The translations under genes were made by a program, and so were the position numbers. The notes under the pieces are model-generated. The model did no database searches and had not been told where the DNA came from. It saw only the letters and a list, made by a program, of their open reading frames with translations. DNA of 13,176 nt from Syntrophomonadaceae bacterium (GTDB lineage: Bacteria > Bacillota > Syntrophomonadia > Syntrophomonadales > Syntrophomonadaceae): contig JAQVWB010000026.1 in the NCBI GenBank assembly GCA_028698695.1, positions 1 through 13,176 of the forward strand. Reading direction: 5' to 3'. Shown here in pieces: positions 1 through 5,988 of the stretch. Each line of letters begins with the position of its first letter. Positions within the stretch are counted from its first letter, which is position 1.

Positions 1-827
1 AGCATGCGGCCAATATGGGGAATAATTAGACCAACCCAACCAATAATTCCGCTGACACATACCGCTCCGGCAGTGGCCAGGGTAGCACAGGCAATAATAA
101 AACCTTTATTTGTTATGGTATTAATCACCAGTGTATGGGCTTCCCGATCCCCCATAGATAAAACATTTATTCTCCATCTCACTGCCAGCAATCCAAGAGT
201 ACCTATTACCATGGGAACCCCGGCTGTCCATATATCCTGAAATCGAGCTGATGCCAAACTGCCCATCAGCCAGAAAACAATAGCCGGCAATTCGTTTAAC
301 GGATCGGCCATATATTTCAACATGGAAATTAGTGCCGAAAAAACTGACGATACAATTACTCCCCCCAGTACCAGCATTATGGTAGGAGTACTGCTGTAAA
401 TCCTTCCAATCATATAACTAAGAACTACTGCCAGAACACCAAAGCCAAAGGCAAAAGCATAAGTAGCAGGTAAATAATGAAATAGTACGATTGCCAAAGC
501 TGCTCCAAAACCGGCCCCGGAGCTGACCCCCAGAATCCCTGAGCTGACCAGGGGATTACGAAACAAGCCCTGAAATGCAGCTCCGCTAATAGCCAGGCAT
601 CCACCTACCAAAGCTCCCAAAATAACTCGGGGTAAACGGATATCCCATACTAATGTCTGAGAAATTTCCGCTGCTGTACACGGTTGAAAAGTAATTTTAC
701 ACCATAGTATTTCTATTACGGTTGTCAAATCTACCGGATACCTGCCCAAAAACAATGAGGCAAACATTATTAACAGTGGAACTAAAATAAATAGTATAAA
801 TTGCGTGTTCTTTCTCGTTTCGTTCAC
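1..827 (-). CDS. FecCD/BtuC-family ABC transporter permease, partial (C-terminus beyond window)
   Basis: My translation of this strand gives about 275 open residues, cut by the window edge. It is very hydrophobic with several membrane helices. FecCD-family landmarks are RLPR (residues 64-67), GAAFQGLFRNPL (82-93), GVSSGAGFGAAL (100-111), WLMGSL (186-191), GDREA (226-230) and GWVGLIIPHIGRM (263-275). Family members are usually about 330-350 residues, so roughly 60 are missing. The family forms the membrane channel of importers for B12, siderophores, haem and, in MolB, molybdate/tungstate. Sequence alone does not give the substrate. It follows the Ig-like surface protein gene by 35 bp and probably shares its riboswitch-controlled transcript. 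The start is uncertain: the only usable upstream in-frame codon is GTG at 827, directly abutting a GGA, so there is no normally spaced ribosome binding site. The family call is firm; the start and substrate are not. Confidence 0.88.
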   Translation of the reverse strand, partial: MNETRKNTQFILFILVPLLIMFASLFLGRYPVDLTTVIEILWCKITFQPCTAAEISQTLVWDIRLPRVILGALVGGCLAISGAAFQGLFRNPLVSSGILGVSSGAGFGAALAIVLFHYLPATYAFAFGFGVLAVVLSYMIGRIYSSTPTIMLVLGGVIVSSVFSALISMLKYMADPLNELPAIVFWLMGSLASARFQDIWTAGVPMVIGTLGLLAVRWRINVLSMGDREAHTLVINTITNKGFIIACATLATAGAVCVSGIIGWVGLIIPHIGRM

Positions 828-862
828 TCCAAAAGTATATTCAAGTACCTTATGAAACCCGA

Positions 863-1639
863 TTATTTTCCTGTAGATTTTTTATATATCCATCCTGCTG
901 CCAGCAGTGCTATGATTACACCGCCAATTACAAGCACTGTCTTCCAGTCTTTTTCCTCAGTTTCCTGAGCCTTTTCTTTTACGGTCATGGTAGGCTCTTT
1001 TACGATTTTTTCAGGGTTATTTTTTTCAGCGACTTTTTGTTCTACTGCAGGCTGGACTTCCTTAATATTTTTTGATTTAGTTTTATCTTCACCGGTTGCG
1101 GGCATTTCCGGTTCTTTAACTACTTTACTGGTATCGGTTGCAGGTTTTTCTTTAACCGGCTGCTCAGGTTCTTTAATAACTCCAGCCGTAGTGAAGCTCA
1201 CCGTAGTCTTTTGTCCCAGATTTACTCCACTCTTCGACTCCAATTGGGGAGCAATTTCTACCCGGTAAGTTGTTGCCGCCTTCAATGTTTGCAGAGGTCT
1301 AAGAATAACATCATTACGCTTTTCAAATTCAATCTGATCATCAGCCATAATTACTTCGATAGGGATTTGCTGATTATCAGTCCACAATGAAAAACAAGCC
1401 CGGTTATTCTCTCTTACCGTCATATAAACTACATTTTTACTAAATGTCAGTTTAATCGACGCTTCTACACTAACTCCATCAGCTCCATCGTCCGGGACTG
1501 AGCTGACCAATGACAAGGGTTGTTTTTTACCCCCACCCGAGCCATCTCCCTCCCCAGCATATAAGGGCATAATTGCCGTAGCCAAAACTCCTATGAGCAA
1601 ACCAACCGTTAATCCAAAGGCAATAATCTTTCTTTTCAT
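863..1639 (-). CDS. Secreted, membrane-anchored Ig-like (Big_5/SbsA-type) domain protein
   Basis: This 258-residue protein starts at the ATG at 1639, which has an AGGAGGG sequence about 5 bases upstream; an upstream in-frame start at 1669 lacks this support. Residues 1-28 form a signal peptide (basic start, long hydrophobic core, likely cleavage after LYA). A short Gly-rich segment leads into one Ig-like domain (about 41-153) with the SbsA-type pattern: SSVPDDGADGVSVEASIKLT, later TYRVEIAP and a final VSFTTAG. Then comes a charged Pro/Glu/Lys stalk (154-231) repeating VKEP-like motifs. A single membrane helix (about 233-252) and a basic tail complete a type-I surface-anchored layout. It lies between a Moco-like riboswitch with terminator and a FecCD permease gene. 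I infer an accessory or capture role in that uptake system, but no ligand-binding motif is visible. A general cell-surface or S-layer-type role is the alternative. Confidence 0.8.
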   Translation of the reverse strand: MKRKIIAFGLTVGLLIGVLATAIMPLYAGEGDGSGGGKKQPLSLVSSVPDDGADGVSVEASIKLTFSKNVVYMTVRENNRACFSLWTDNQQIPIEVIMADDQIEFEKRNDVILRPLQTLKAATTYRVEIAPQLESKSGVNLGQKTTVSFTTAGVIKEPEQPVKEKPATDTSKVVKEPEMPATGEDKTKSKNIKEVQPAVEQKVAEKNNPEKIVKEPTMTVKEKAQETEEKDWKTVLVIGGVIIALLAAGWIYKKSTGK

Positions 1640-1700
1640 GATTCCCTCCTGTCTCGAAACATCTTTCATATTTTATTTAAGTTAATTAATTGCAGAAACT

Positions 1701-1734
1701 AAAAAAGCCAGTTGCAGAAATCCAACAACTGACC
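1701..1734 (-). terminator. Intrinsic terminator / expression platform of the Moco-like riboswitch
   Basis: On the minus strand, bases 1733-1723 pair with 1717-1707 as an 11-position stem with one mismatch and a GATTT loop, followed directly by six Ts (1706-1701). It sits between the aptamer-like RNA and the Ig-protein gene, about 60 bases before its start codon. That is where a transcription-attenuating expression platform would be expected. A simple transcript end is unlikely, because no gene ends just upstream of it. Confidence 0.8.
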
Positions 1735-1760
1735 TTAGTATACCCATGACATATTAACTA

Positions 1761-1866
1761 TCCATCACCAGCCACGTTTTCTTTCCACATTGGGAGGCAT
1801 AGCCGTTTCCCGCTATACCCTGTCGGTCACTGACTCATAGCCAAGCCTTAGATTCGGTGACTCGAA
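1761..1866 (-). ncRNA. Moco/Tuco-type riboswitch aptamer (molybdenum or tungsten cofactor)
   Basis: Read on the minus strand, this leader matches the architecture I recall for the E. coli moaA Moco RNA. It has an outer stem TCACC (1860-1856) with GGTGA (1769-1765). A strictly paired 8-bp hairpin, GGTATAGC (1819-1812) with GCTATGCC (1803-1796), is preceded by CAGG and followed by TCCC, recalling CCAGGG...CCTCCC in moaA. After that comes ATGTGGAAAGAAAACGTGGC, where ATGT can pair with ACGT around the GGAAAG loop, as GTAT...GTAC does in moaA. The 5' half is shorter than in moaA, and I cannot draw a clear P3 stem. From memory, such compact forms have been linked to tungsten cofactor. A terminator follows at 1734-1701. 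Downstream are an Ig-like surface protein and a FecCD permease, not the usual moa or mod genes. The assignment rests on recalled consensus, not a covariance search. Confidence 0.7.
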
Positions 1867-1876
1867 AACTAACAAT

Positions 1877-1905
1877 ATTTAATTGTATAGACTGTTATTC
1901 GACAA
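1877..1905 (-). promoter_or_regulatory. Possible promoter of the riboswitch transcript
   Basis: On the minus strand there is TTGTCG (1905-1900), a 17-base spacer, then TTAAAT (1882-1877), each matching the sigma-A consensus at four of six positions. Transcription would start near 1870, a few bases before the riboswitch outer stem. The region is AT-rich, so chance matches are likely. Confidence 0.35.
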
Positions 1906-1975
1906 TAATTTGAAAACTCCTTGATTTATTAACGGAAATAATCCAACTATTACTTTTTCTTATTTAATGGTTTTA

Positions 1976-2000
1976 TAATATGGCGGTTCTTTCCATATTA
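1976..2000 (-). other. 8-bp inverted repeat downstream of rnr
   Basis: TAATATGG (1976-1983) and CCATATTA (1993-2000) are perfect complements around a 9-base loop, starting about 29 bases past the rnr stop codon. On neither strand does a T tract follow, so it is not a standard intrinsic terminator. It may be an mRNA 3'-end stabilising hairpin. The rest of the 1640-2028 gap is taken up by the riboswitch, its terminator and possible promoter; no small gene was seen. Confidence 0.4.
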
Positions 2001-2028
2001 GATGTAAATAAACGAAGATGCCCTGTTG

Positions 2029-4224
2029 TTACCTGACCAGCTCAAAATCTATCCTGGCATCCTGAACACTTACTTTCACAAGTTGTACCTGTACTTCGTC
2101 CCCCATGCAGAACTTACGTCCGCTGTGATTGCCCGTTAACGTATAGTTGCGTTCGTTAAAGACATAATAATCATCATCAATACTGGATATATGCACTAAG
2201 CCCTCCACCGTGTTATGCAGTTCTACAAAAAACCCAAAGGCCAGAACTGATGAAATACGGGCGGTAAAAACATCCCCGATGAATTGTTCCATGTACTGCG
2301 CTTTTTTAATATCAATTAATTCCCGCTCAGCCTCTTCTGCTTTGACTTCCTGTATGCTTGAATTCTCAGCATATAATCCCATTTTCTTTTCCAGAGCTGC
2401 TCTTTTACGCGCAGTCATGTTGCCTTCCAACAGTAACGACAAAACCCGATGTACAATCAGGTCCGGATAACGGCGGATAGGACTGGTAAAATGGCTGTAA
2501 TATTTGGATGCCAGGCCGAAGTGTCCCAGGGGTTGCGGTAAATAACGGGCATGTTTCATGGAGCGCAGCACCACTAATGAAATCAGCTGTTCTTCCGGAC
2601 GGCCTTTAACTTCCCGCAGCAATTTCTGCAGTACGAGAGGTTCAATTTTTTTAGCGGTAATCTTATGACCAAAGACTCCCAGTACCATATTGAGTTTAGT
2701 TATGGCATCATCTTCCGGCTTTTCATGCACCCGGTACAGGCAGGGCATTTCCTGCCAGTATAAATGTTCGGATACTACTTCATTGGCTTTAATCATAAAA
2801 TCTTCTATCAGCATTTCCGCCGGACCCCGTTCAAAACGAATAATATCAACCGGGAAACCATCATCATCAACTATCACTTTGGTTTCGGGAAAATCAAAAT
2901 CCAGCGCGCCCCGGCTATTACGTTCGGCACGCAGTATATCCGCTAATTCCTTCATCAGTTTAAAATCTTCTATCAGATCACGATACCTTTCCATTACTTC
3001 AGTATCACTGCCATCCAGAATCTTATTTACTGCCGTATAGGTCATGCGTTCATTTATATGAATAACGGATTTATAAAGGTCATAACTGATTACTTTCCCC
3101 TGTGTATCAATATCCATGATACAACTGATTGCCAGCCGGTCTACCTGAGGATTAAGGCTGCAAATGCCATTGGACAGCTCTTTGGGCAGCATCGGCAGGA
3201 CCGTGTTAATCAAATATACACTGGTACCGCGCGCTAGGGCTTCCTTGTCCAATTTACTGTCTTCACGGACATAATGGGAAACATCCGCAATATGAACTCC
3301 CAGTCGATAACCTTGTCCGGTACGCTCAATTGATACCGCATCATCCAAATCTTTGGCATCTTCTCCATCAATAGTAACCATTCTCAGACCGCGAAAATCC
3401 TTGCGTCTGGCTATTTCCTCCTCCGAAGGCGCTTTTGATACTGCATTAGCCTCTTCTATTACTCCGGCAGGGAAATTTTCACGCAGGGCATGCTTTTTAA
3501 TAACCACCTGCAATTCCAGACCAGGTTGTCCCTTTTTGCCCAATACTTCCACAATTCTGCCCTCCGGATTCACAAATCTTTCCGGCCAGGAAGTGATAGC
3601 CACCACTACACGATCACCATGGTTAACCTTGATTTTTTTCTGCGGCTTGACCATTATCGGATAGATTTGCCTGCTATCATCCGGAATGACCTGAAAAACA
3701 TTTTTACCTCGTTGAAAAGTACCCACCAATTGATTATTGGCCCGGGTAATTACACGCACAACTTCACCTTCAGGACGCTGTTCGTTATGAGCCCGTTCAT
3801 GAGTACGCACCAGTACCCGGTCATTATGCATGGCCCCATTCAGGTTTCTGCCATACACAAAGATTTCCGCCTGTCCGGCTTCATCAGGGGCCAGTATTCC
3901 GTAGCCCCTCTGATTCAAGCGAATTATACCGCGGGTCAGGTTCATCATCTCCGGCAAACCGTATTTATCTTTACGCGTCTTTACGATTTCGCCATCTTTC
4001 TCCAGGCGACCCAACTCTTTTGTAAATCGCAGCTCGTCTGCTTCATTAACTTCCAGCGCTTCTCTCAACTCGTTAAAACTCAGCGGCCGATAGCTGGTTT
4101 GACGCATAAACTGCATTATCATTTCTCGATTAATATATATTCCTCCCTTTTTACTGACGACAGAACTGTTCGAAACCACTTTTTTAAAACTAGTATTCCC
4201 CTTATCGCCAGTCAAATTAACCAT
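2029..4224 (-). CDS. rnr: Ribonuclease R (RNB-family 3'-5' exoribonuclease)
   Basis: RNase R degrades structured RNA processively from the 3' end in the cytoplasm. The order is an N-terminal winged helix (about 36-90), two cold-shock domains (about 95-245), the RNB catalytic domain and a C-terminal S1 domain (about 650-731). The RNB metal-binding stretch IDGEDAKDLDDA (285-296) carries the expected aspartates, and HFGLASKYYSHFTSPIRRYP is the family's conserved segment. There is no long basic tail like that of E. coli RNase R. The start is ambiguous. The ATG at 4224 overlaps the upstream HD gene's stop as ATGGTTAA but has a poor ribosome binding site, and it adds about 34 residues not typical of the family. 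A strong GGGAGG at 4147-4142 lies 7 bases before an in-frame ATT (4134) and 19 before ATG (4122). The order est-HD-rnr matches the Firmicute secG-est-rnr block, but no smpB follows. Confidence 0.95.
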   Translation of the reverse strand: MVNLTGDKGNTSFKKVVSNSSVVSKKGGIYINREMIMQFMRQTSYRPLSFNELREALEVNEADELRFTKELGRLEKDGEIVKTRKDKYGLPEMMNLTRGIIRLNQRGYGILAPDEAGQAEIFVYGRNLNGAMHNDRVLVRTHERAHNEQRPEGEVVRVITRANNQLVGTFQRGKNVFQVIPDDSRQIYPIMVKPQKKIKVNHGDRVVVAITSWPERFVNPEGRIVEVLGKKGQPGLELQVVIKKHALRENFPAGVIEEANAVSKAPSEEEIARRKDFRGLRMVTIDGEDAKDLDDAVSIERTGQGYRLGVHIADVSHYVREDSKLDKEALARGTSVYLINTVLPMLPKELSNGICSLNPQVDRLAISCIMDIDTQGKVISYDLYKSVIHINERMTYTAVNKILDGSDTEVMERYRDLIEDFKLMKELADILRAERNSRGALDFDFPETKVIVDDDGFPVDIIRFERGPAEMLIEDFMIKANEVVSEHLYWQEMPCLYRVHEKPEDDAITKLNMVLGVFGHKITAKKIEPLVLQKLLREVKGRPEEQLISLVVLRSMKHARYLPQPLGHFGLASKYYSHFTSPIRRYPDLIVHRVLSLLLEGNMTARKRAALEKKMGLYAENSSIQEVKAEEAERELIDIKKAQYMEQFIGDVFTARISSVLAFGFFVELHNTVEGLVHISSIDDDYYVFNERNYTLTGNHSGRKFCMGDEVQVQLVKVSVQDARIDFELVR

Positions 4225-4774
4225 TCAACCCCAATTGGGGGGCAATTTTTTTCATTTCCTCTAAAGCAACACTTAATATTTCATCCAATTCCAGACCTAT
4301 TTCCGAGCAGGTAGCCATCTGTTCCCGGCTGGCTCCACGGGCAAAGGCCTTTTCCTTAAACCGTTTCTTTAATGATTTAAGCTCCACCAGCTTAAGATCC
4401 TTGTCCGGTCTCACCATAGCTGCGGCAGTAATAAACCCGCTGATGGGATCGGCTGCATATAATGATTTATCCAAAGTGGATATTCTTTCCAGACCATGCA
4501 TATCATTATGTACTTTAACCGCATAAACCACCTCATCGGGCAGACCATGTTCCGCCAGTATCTCTGCCCCCAGCAGGGAATGACGGGCAGGATCATCTCC
4601 GGTAGTATCATAATCTATATCGTGTAATAAACCGGTTAAGGCAAATGCATTCCCGTCTTCACCCAACCTCCGGGCCAGACCAATCATAATCGCCTCTACT
4701 GCCAGCGAATGATTAATCAGATTCTGATTATGTAAATGTTTTCCCAATAACTCCAATGCCTGTTCCCGTGTCAT
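4217..4774 (-). CDS. HD-domain (HDIG-type) metal-dependent hydrolase
   Basis: This 185-residue soluble protein has the HD-superfamily metal ligands in order: His22 (INHSLAVE), the His51-Asp52 pair (GLLHDIDYD), His65 (PARHSLLGAEIL) and Asp109 (LYAADPISGF). HD proteins of this small type are putative phosphohydrolases; the substrate is not evident. The ATG at 4774 is well supported by GGAGGAG seven bases upstream. The gene overlaps the preceding esterase gene by 47 bp and the first rnr start by 8 bp, so it is almost certainly co-transcribed and translationally coupled with both. A role in RNA or nucleotide turnover alongside RNase R is possible, but that is only a context guess. Confidence 0.85.
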   Translation of the reverse strand: MTREQALELLGKHLHNQNLINHSLAVEAIMIGLARRLGEDGNAFALTGLLHDIDYDTTGDDPARHSLLGAEILAEHGLPDEVVYAVKVHNDMHGLERISTLDKSLYAADPISGFITAAAMVRPDKDLKLVELKSLKKRFKEKAFARGASREQMATCSEIGLELDEILSVALEEMKKIAPQLGLNG

Positions 4775-5552
4775 AACATAACTCCTCCAGTCCTTGCCGG
4801 TTATTTTTCATAAAACTCATTATGTCTGCAGCAATAATATCCTGTTCATCACCCATAGTAGCAACATGTCCGGACTTTTTCAAAAAAACTGTCTGTATGG
4901 CCGGGAGATTAACATGCTTTCTCAACCAGACAGCACTATGATGGTGAACTGATCCATCCCGCATGGATTGGATAACTAATAGAGGTACGCTTAACCGGTT
5001 AATATTGTTCATAACCAGTTTACGCAGCTCATACATGCTGACAAATGCTTTTAAGGGCATGACCGCATAAGCGAATCGTCCTTTACCGGCCAGAATCTTC
5101 TGTCCTTTTTTATCCCCCTTGGGGAAATAGGGTACAATTCCTTTGATAATTAAAAACAGTCTGGTCAGACAGCGATAACGCATAAATATGGGGGCATTAA
5201 TGGTAATCACTCCCTGCAATCCCGGTATGTATAATCCGGCATACATGGCCAACAATCCACCCATTGACAAGCCTGCCACATACACACTGGTATAATTATG
5301 TTGTAAAAAACCCAGTTCTTCCTCAACCGTTCGATACCAGTCACTGTAGCCGGTGGCATTCAAAAAGGAAGGATGGGAACCATGACCGGGCAATAACGGT
5401 CCGCTAACTGTGCAACCGGTTGCAGCATGAACCTTTTCAGCAACAGTCCTGACTTCACTGGGAGATGCAGTAAAACCATGCAGAAATAACAGTGCCATAT
5501 CATTATGGCCCTGCAGAAAAAATGGTTCCGCCTGATCATGAATGTAAGTCAT
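4728..5552 (-). CDS. Alpha/beta-hydrolase carboxylesterase (Est30/YvaK-like)
   Basis: A 274-residue cytoplasmic alpha/beta hydrolase of the small carboxylesterase/monoacylglycerol-lipase type found between secG and rnr in many Firmicutes. The oxyanion-hole motif LHGFTASP is at 24-31, the nucleophile elbow GLSMGG places Ser96, and the likely acid and base are Asp199 (SMRDGSV) and His229 (KSGHVAT). No signal peptide is visible. The ATG at 5552 follows GAGG with an 8-base spacing. The physiological ester substrate is unknown. Relatives are about 245-250 residues; here the reading frame runs about 25 residues further, and the last 15 codons overlap the HD gene. That tail (after about residue 250) looks unlike a conserved domain and may be read-through into overlap sequence. 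A strong terminator lies only about 22 bp before the start codon, so expression probably needs read-through or an upstream regulated transcript. Confidence 0.88.
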   Translation of the reverse strand: MTYIHDQAEPFFLQGHNDMALLFLHGFTASPSEVRTVAEKVHAATGCTVSGPLLPGHGSHPSFLNATGYSDWYRTVEEELGFLQHNYTSVYVAGLSMGGLLAMYAGLYIPGLQGVITINAPIFMRYRCLTRLFLIIKGIVPYFPKGDKKGQKILAGKGRFAYAVMPLKAFVSMYELRKLVMNNINRLSVPLLVIQSMRDGSVHHHSAVWLRKHVNLPAIQTVFLKKSGHVATMGDEQDIIAADIMSFMKNNRQGLEELCYDTGTGIGVIGKTFT

Positions 5553-5571
5553 AGCTAATACCTCAGCTTAT

Positions 5572-5604
5572 AAAAAGAGCAGGCGGAGTCATCCGTCTGC
5601 TCTT
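5572..5604 (-). terminator. Strong intrinsic terminator downstream of secG
   Basis: A 12-bp hairpin with one G-U pair (arms 5604-5593 and 5586-5575, a 6-base loop, core AGAGCAGNCGG) is followed on the minus strand by a T run at 5576-5572. It ends the secG transcript and any read-through from the glycolytic operon. It lies just upstream of the esterase ribosome binding site, so it could also act as an attenuator for est-HD-rnr. Confidence 0.9.
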
Positions 5605-5685
5605 AAAGTCCAATATTGGTCCGGTATATACAGGAATTAACAGGTAGCTGACTACCCCTTGTATAATCATCGCGGTAATCTCCGG

Positions 5686-5910
5686 CTAGATCAGAGCCAA
5701 AGCCAATGTAAGTATTAAAAACGCAGCTGCCAGGTAAGCGGTAACCTTGGCAAAAAAATCATCCAGACCCTTCTTCTTGCCAAATATCGCCTCGCCGCCC
5801 CCGGCGATACTGCCTGATAAACCAGCACTTTTACCTGATTGCAGCAATACCGTAGTGATCAAACTCAGAGCCGCGATTATTTGCAGTATTAACAAAATAA
5901 TTTTGAGCAA
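5686..5910 (-). CDS. secG: Preprotein translocase subunit SecG
   Basis: SecG is the small membrane partner of SecYE that helps SecA-driven protein export. The 74-residue product has two membrane helices (about 2-24 and 55-74) joined by the conserved cytoplasmic loop LLQSGKSAGLSGSIAGGGEA and FGKKKGLDDF. I chose the TTG at 5910 because GGAGG sits 8 bases before it. A TTG five codons upstream overlaps that ribosome binding site and gives an untypical N-terminus. The length fits the family (about 75). It lies downstream of eno with its own probable promoter and a strong terminator after it. The eno-secG-est-rnr order is common in Firmicutes. Confidence 0.93.
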   Translation of the reverse strand: MLKIILLILQIIAALSLITTVLLQSGKSAGLSGSIAGGGEAIFGKKKGLDDFFAKVTAYLAAAFLILTLALALI

Positions 5911-5943
5911 TGTAGCCACCTCCAATCCCCAGAGTCAAAATAT

Positions 5944-5973
5944 ATTCTACCACAGATAGGCAGCAGAATACAA
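5944..5973 (-). promoter_or_regulatory. Probable secG promoter (extended -10)
   Basis: The minus strand reads TTGTAT (5973-5968), an 18-base spacer, then TAGAAT (5949-5944) preceded by TGG, giving an extended -10 (TGN-TAGAAT). Transcription would begin near 5937, about 27 bases before the secG start. No terminator separates eno from secG, so secG may also receive operon read-through. Confidence 0.6.
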
Positions 5974-5988
5974 TTTTAGTTTTAAAAT

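Noticed and set aside
825..845. Six-codon leader ORF (TTG start) ending in TGA at the permease GTG
   Set aside because: It has a plausible AAGG site and could couple translation to the permease, but it is too short to separate from chance.
1761..1866. Cobalamin riboswitch upstream of a BtuC-like permease
   Set aside because: The B12-box and other cobalamin-element signatures are not visible; the sequence fits a Moco-type RNA far better.
1951..1979. Plus-strand promoter with a TATAAT box
   Set aside because: No convincing -35 and no plus-strand gene downstream; the match lies in AT-rich DNA.
1976..2000. Intrinsic terminator for rnr
   Set aside because: The hairpin is AT-rich and no T tract follows it on either strand.
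3490..4314. Long plus-strand open frame opposite rnr
   Set aside because: It is antisense to a clearly conserved gene and has no domain or ribosome binding site support; the same holds for the other plus-strand frames.
5640..5670. Relic of the tandem repeat after secG (ACAAGGGGTAG)
   Set aside because: Only about ten bases resemble the gpmI-eno unit, with no repetition and no head motif.
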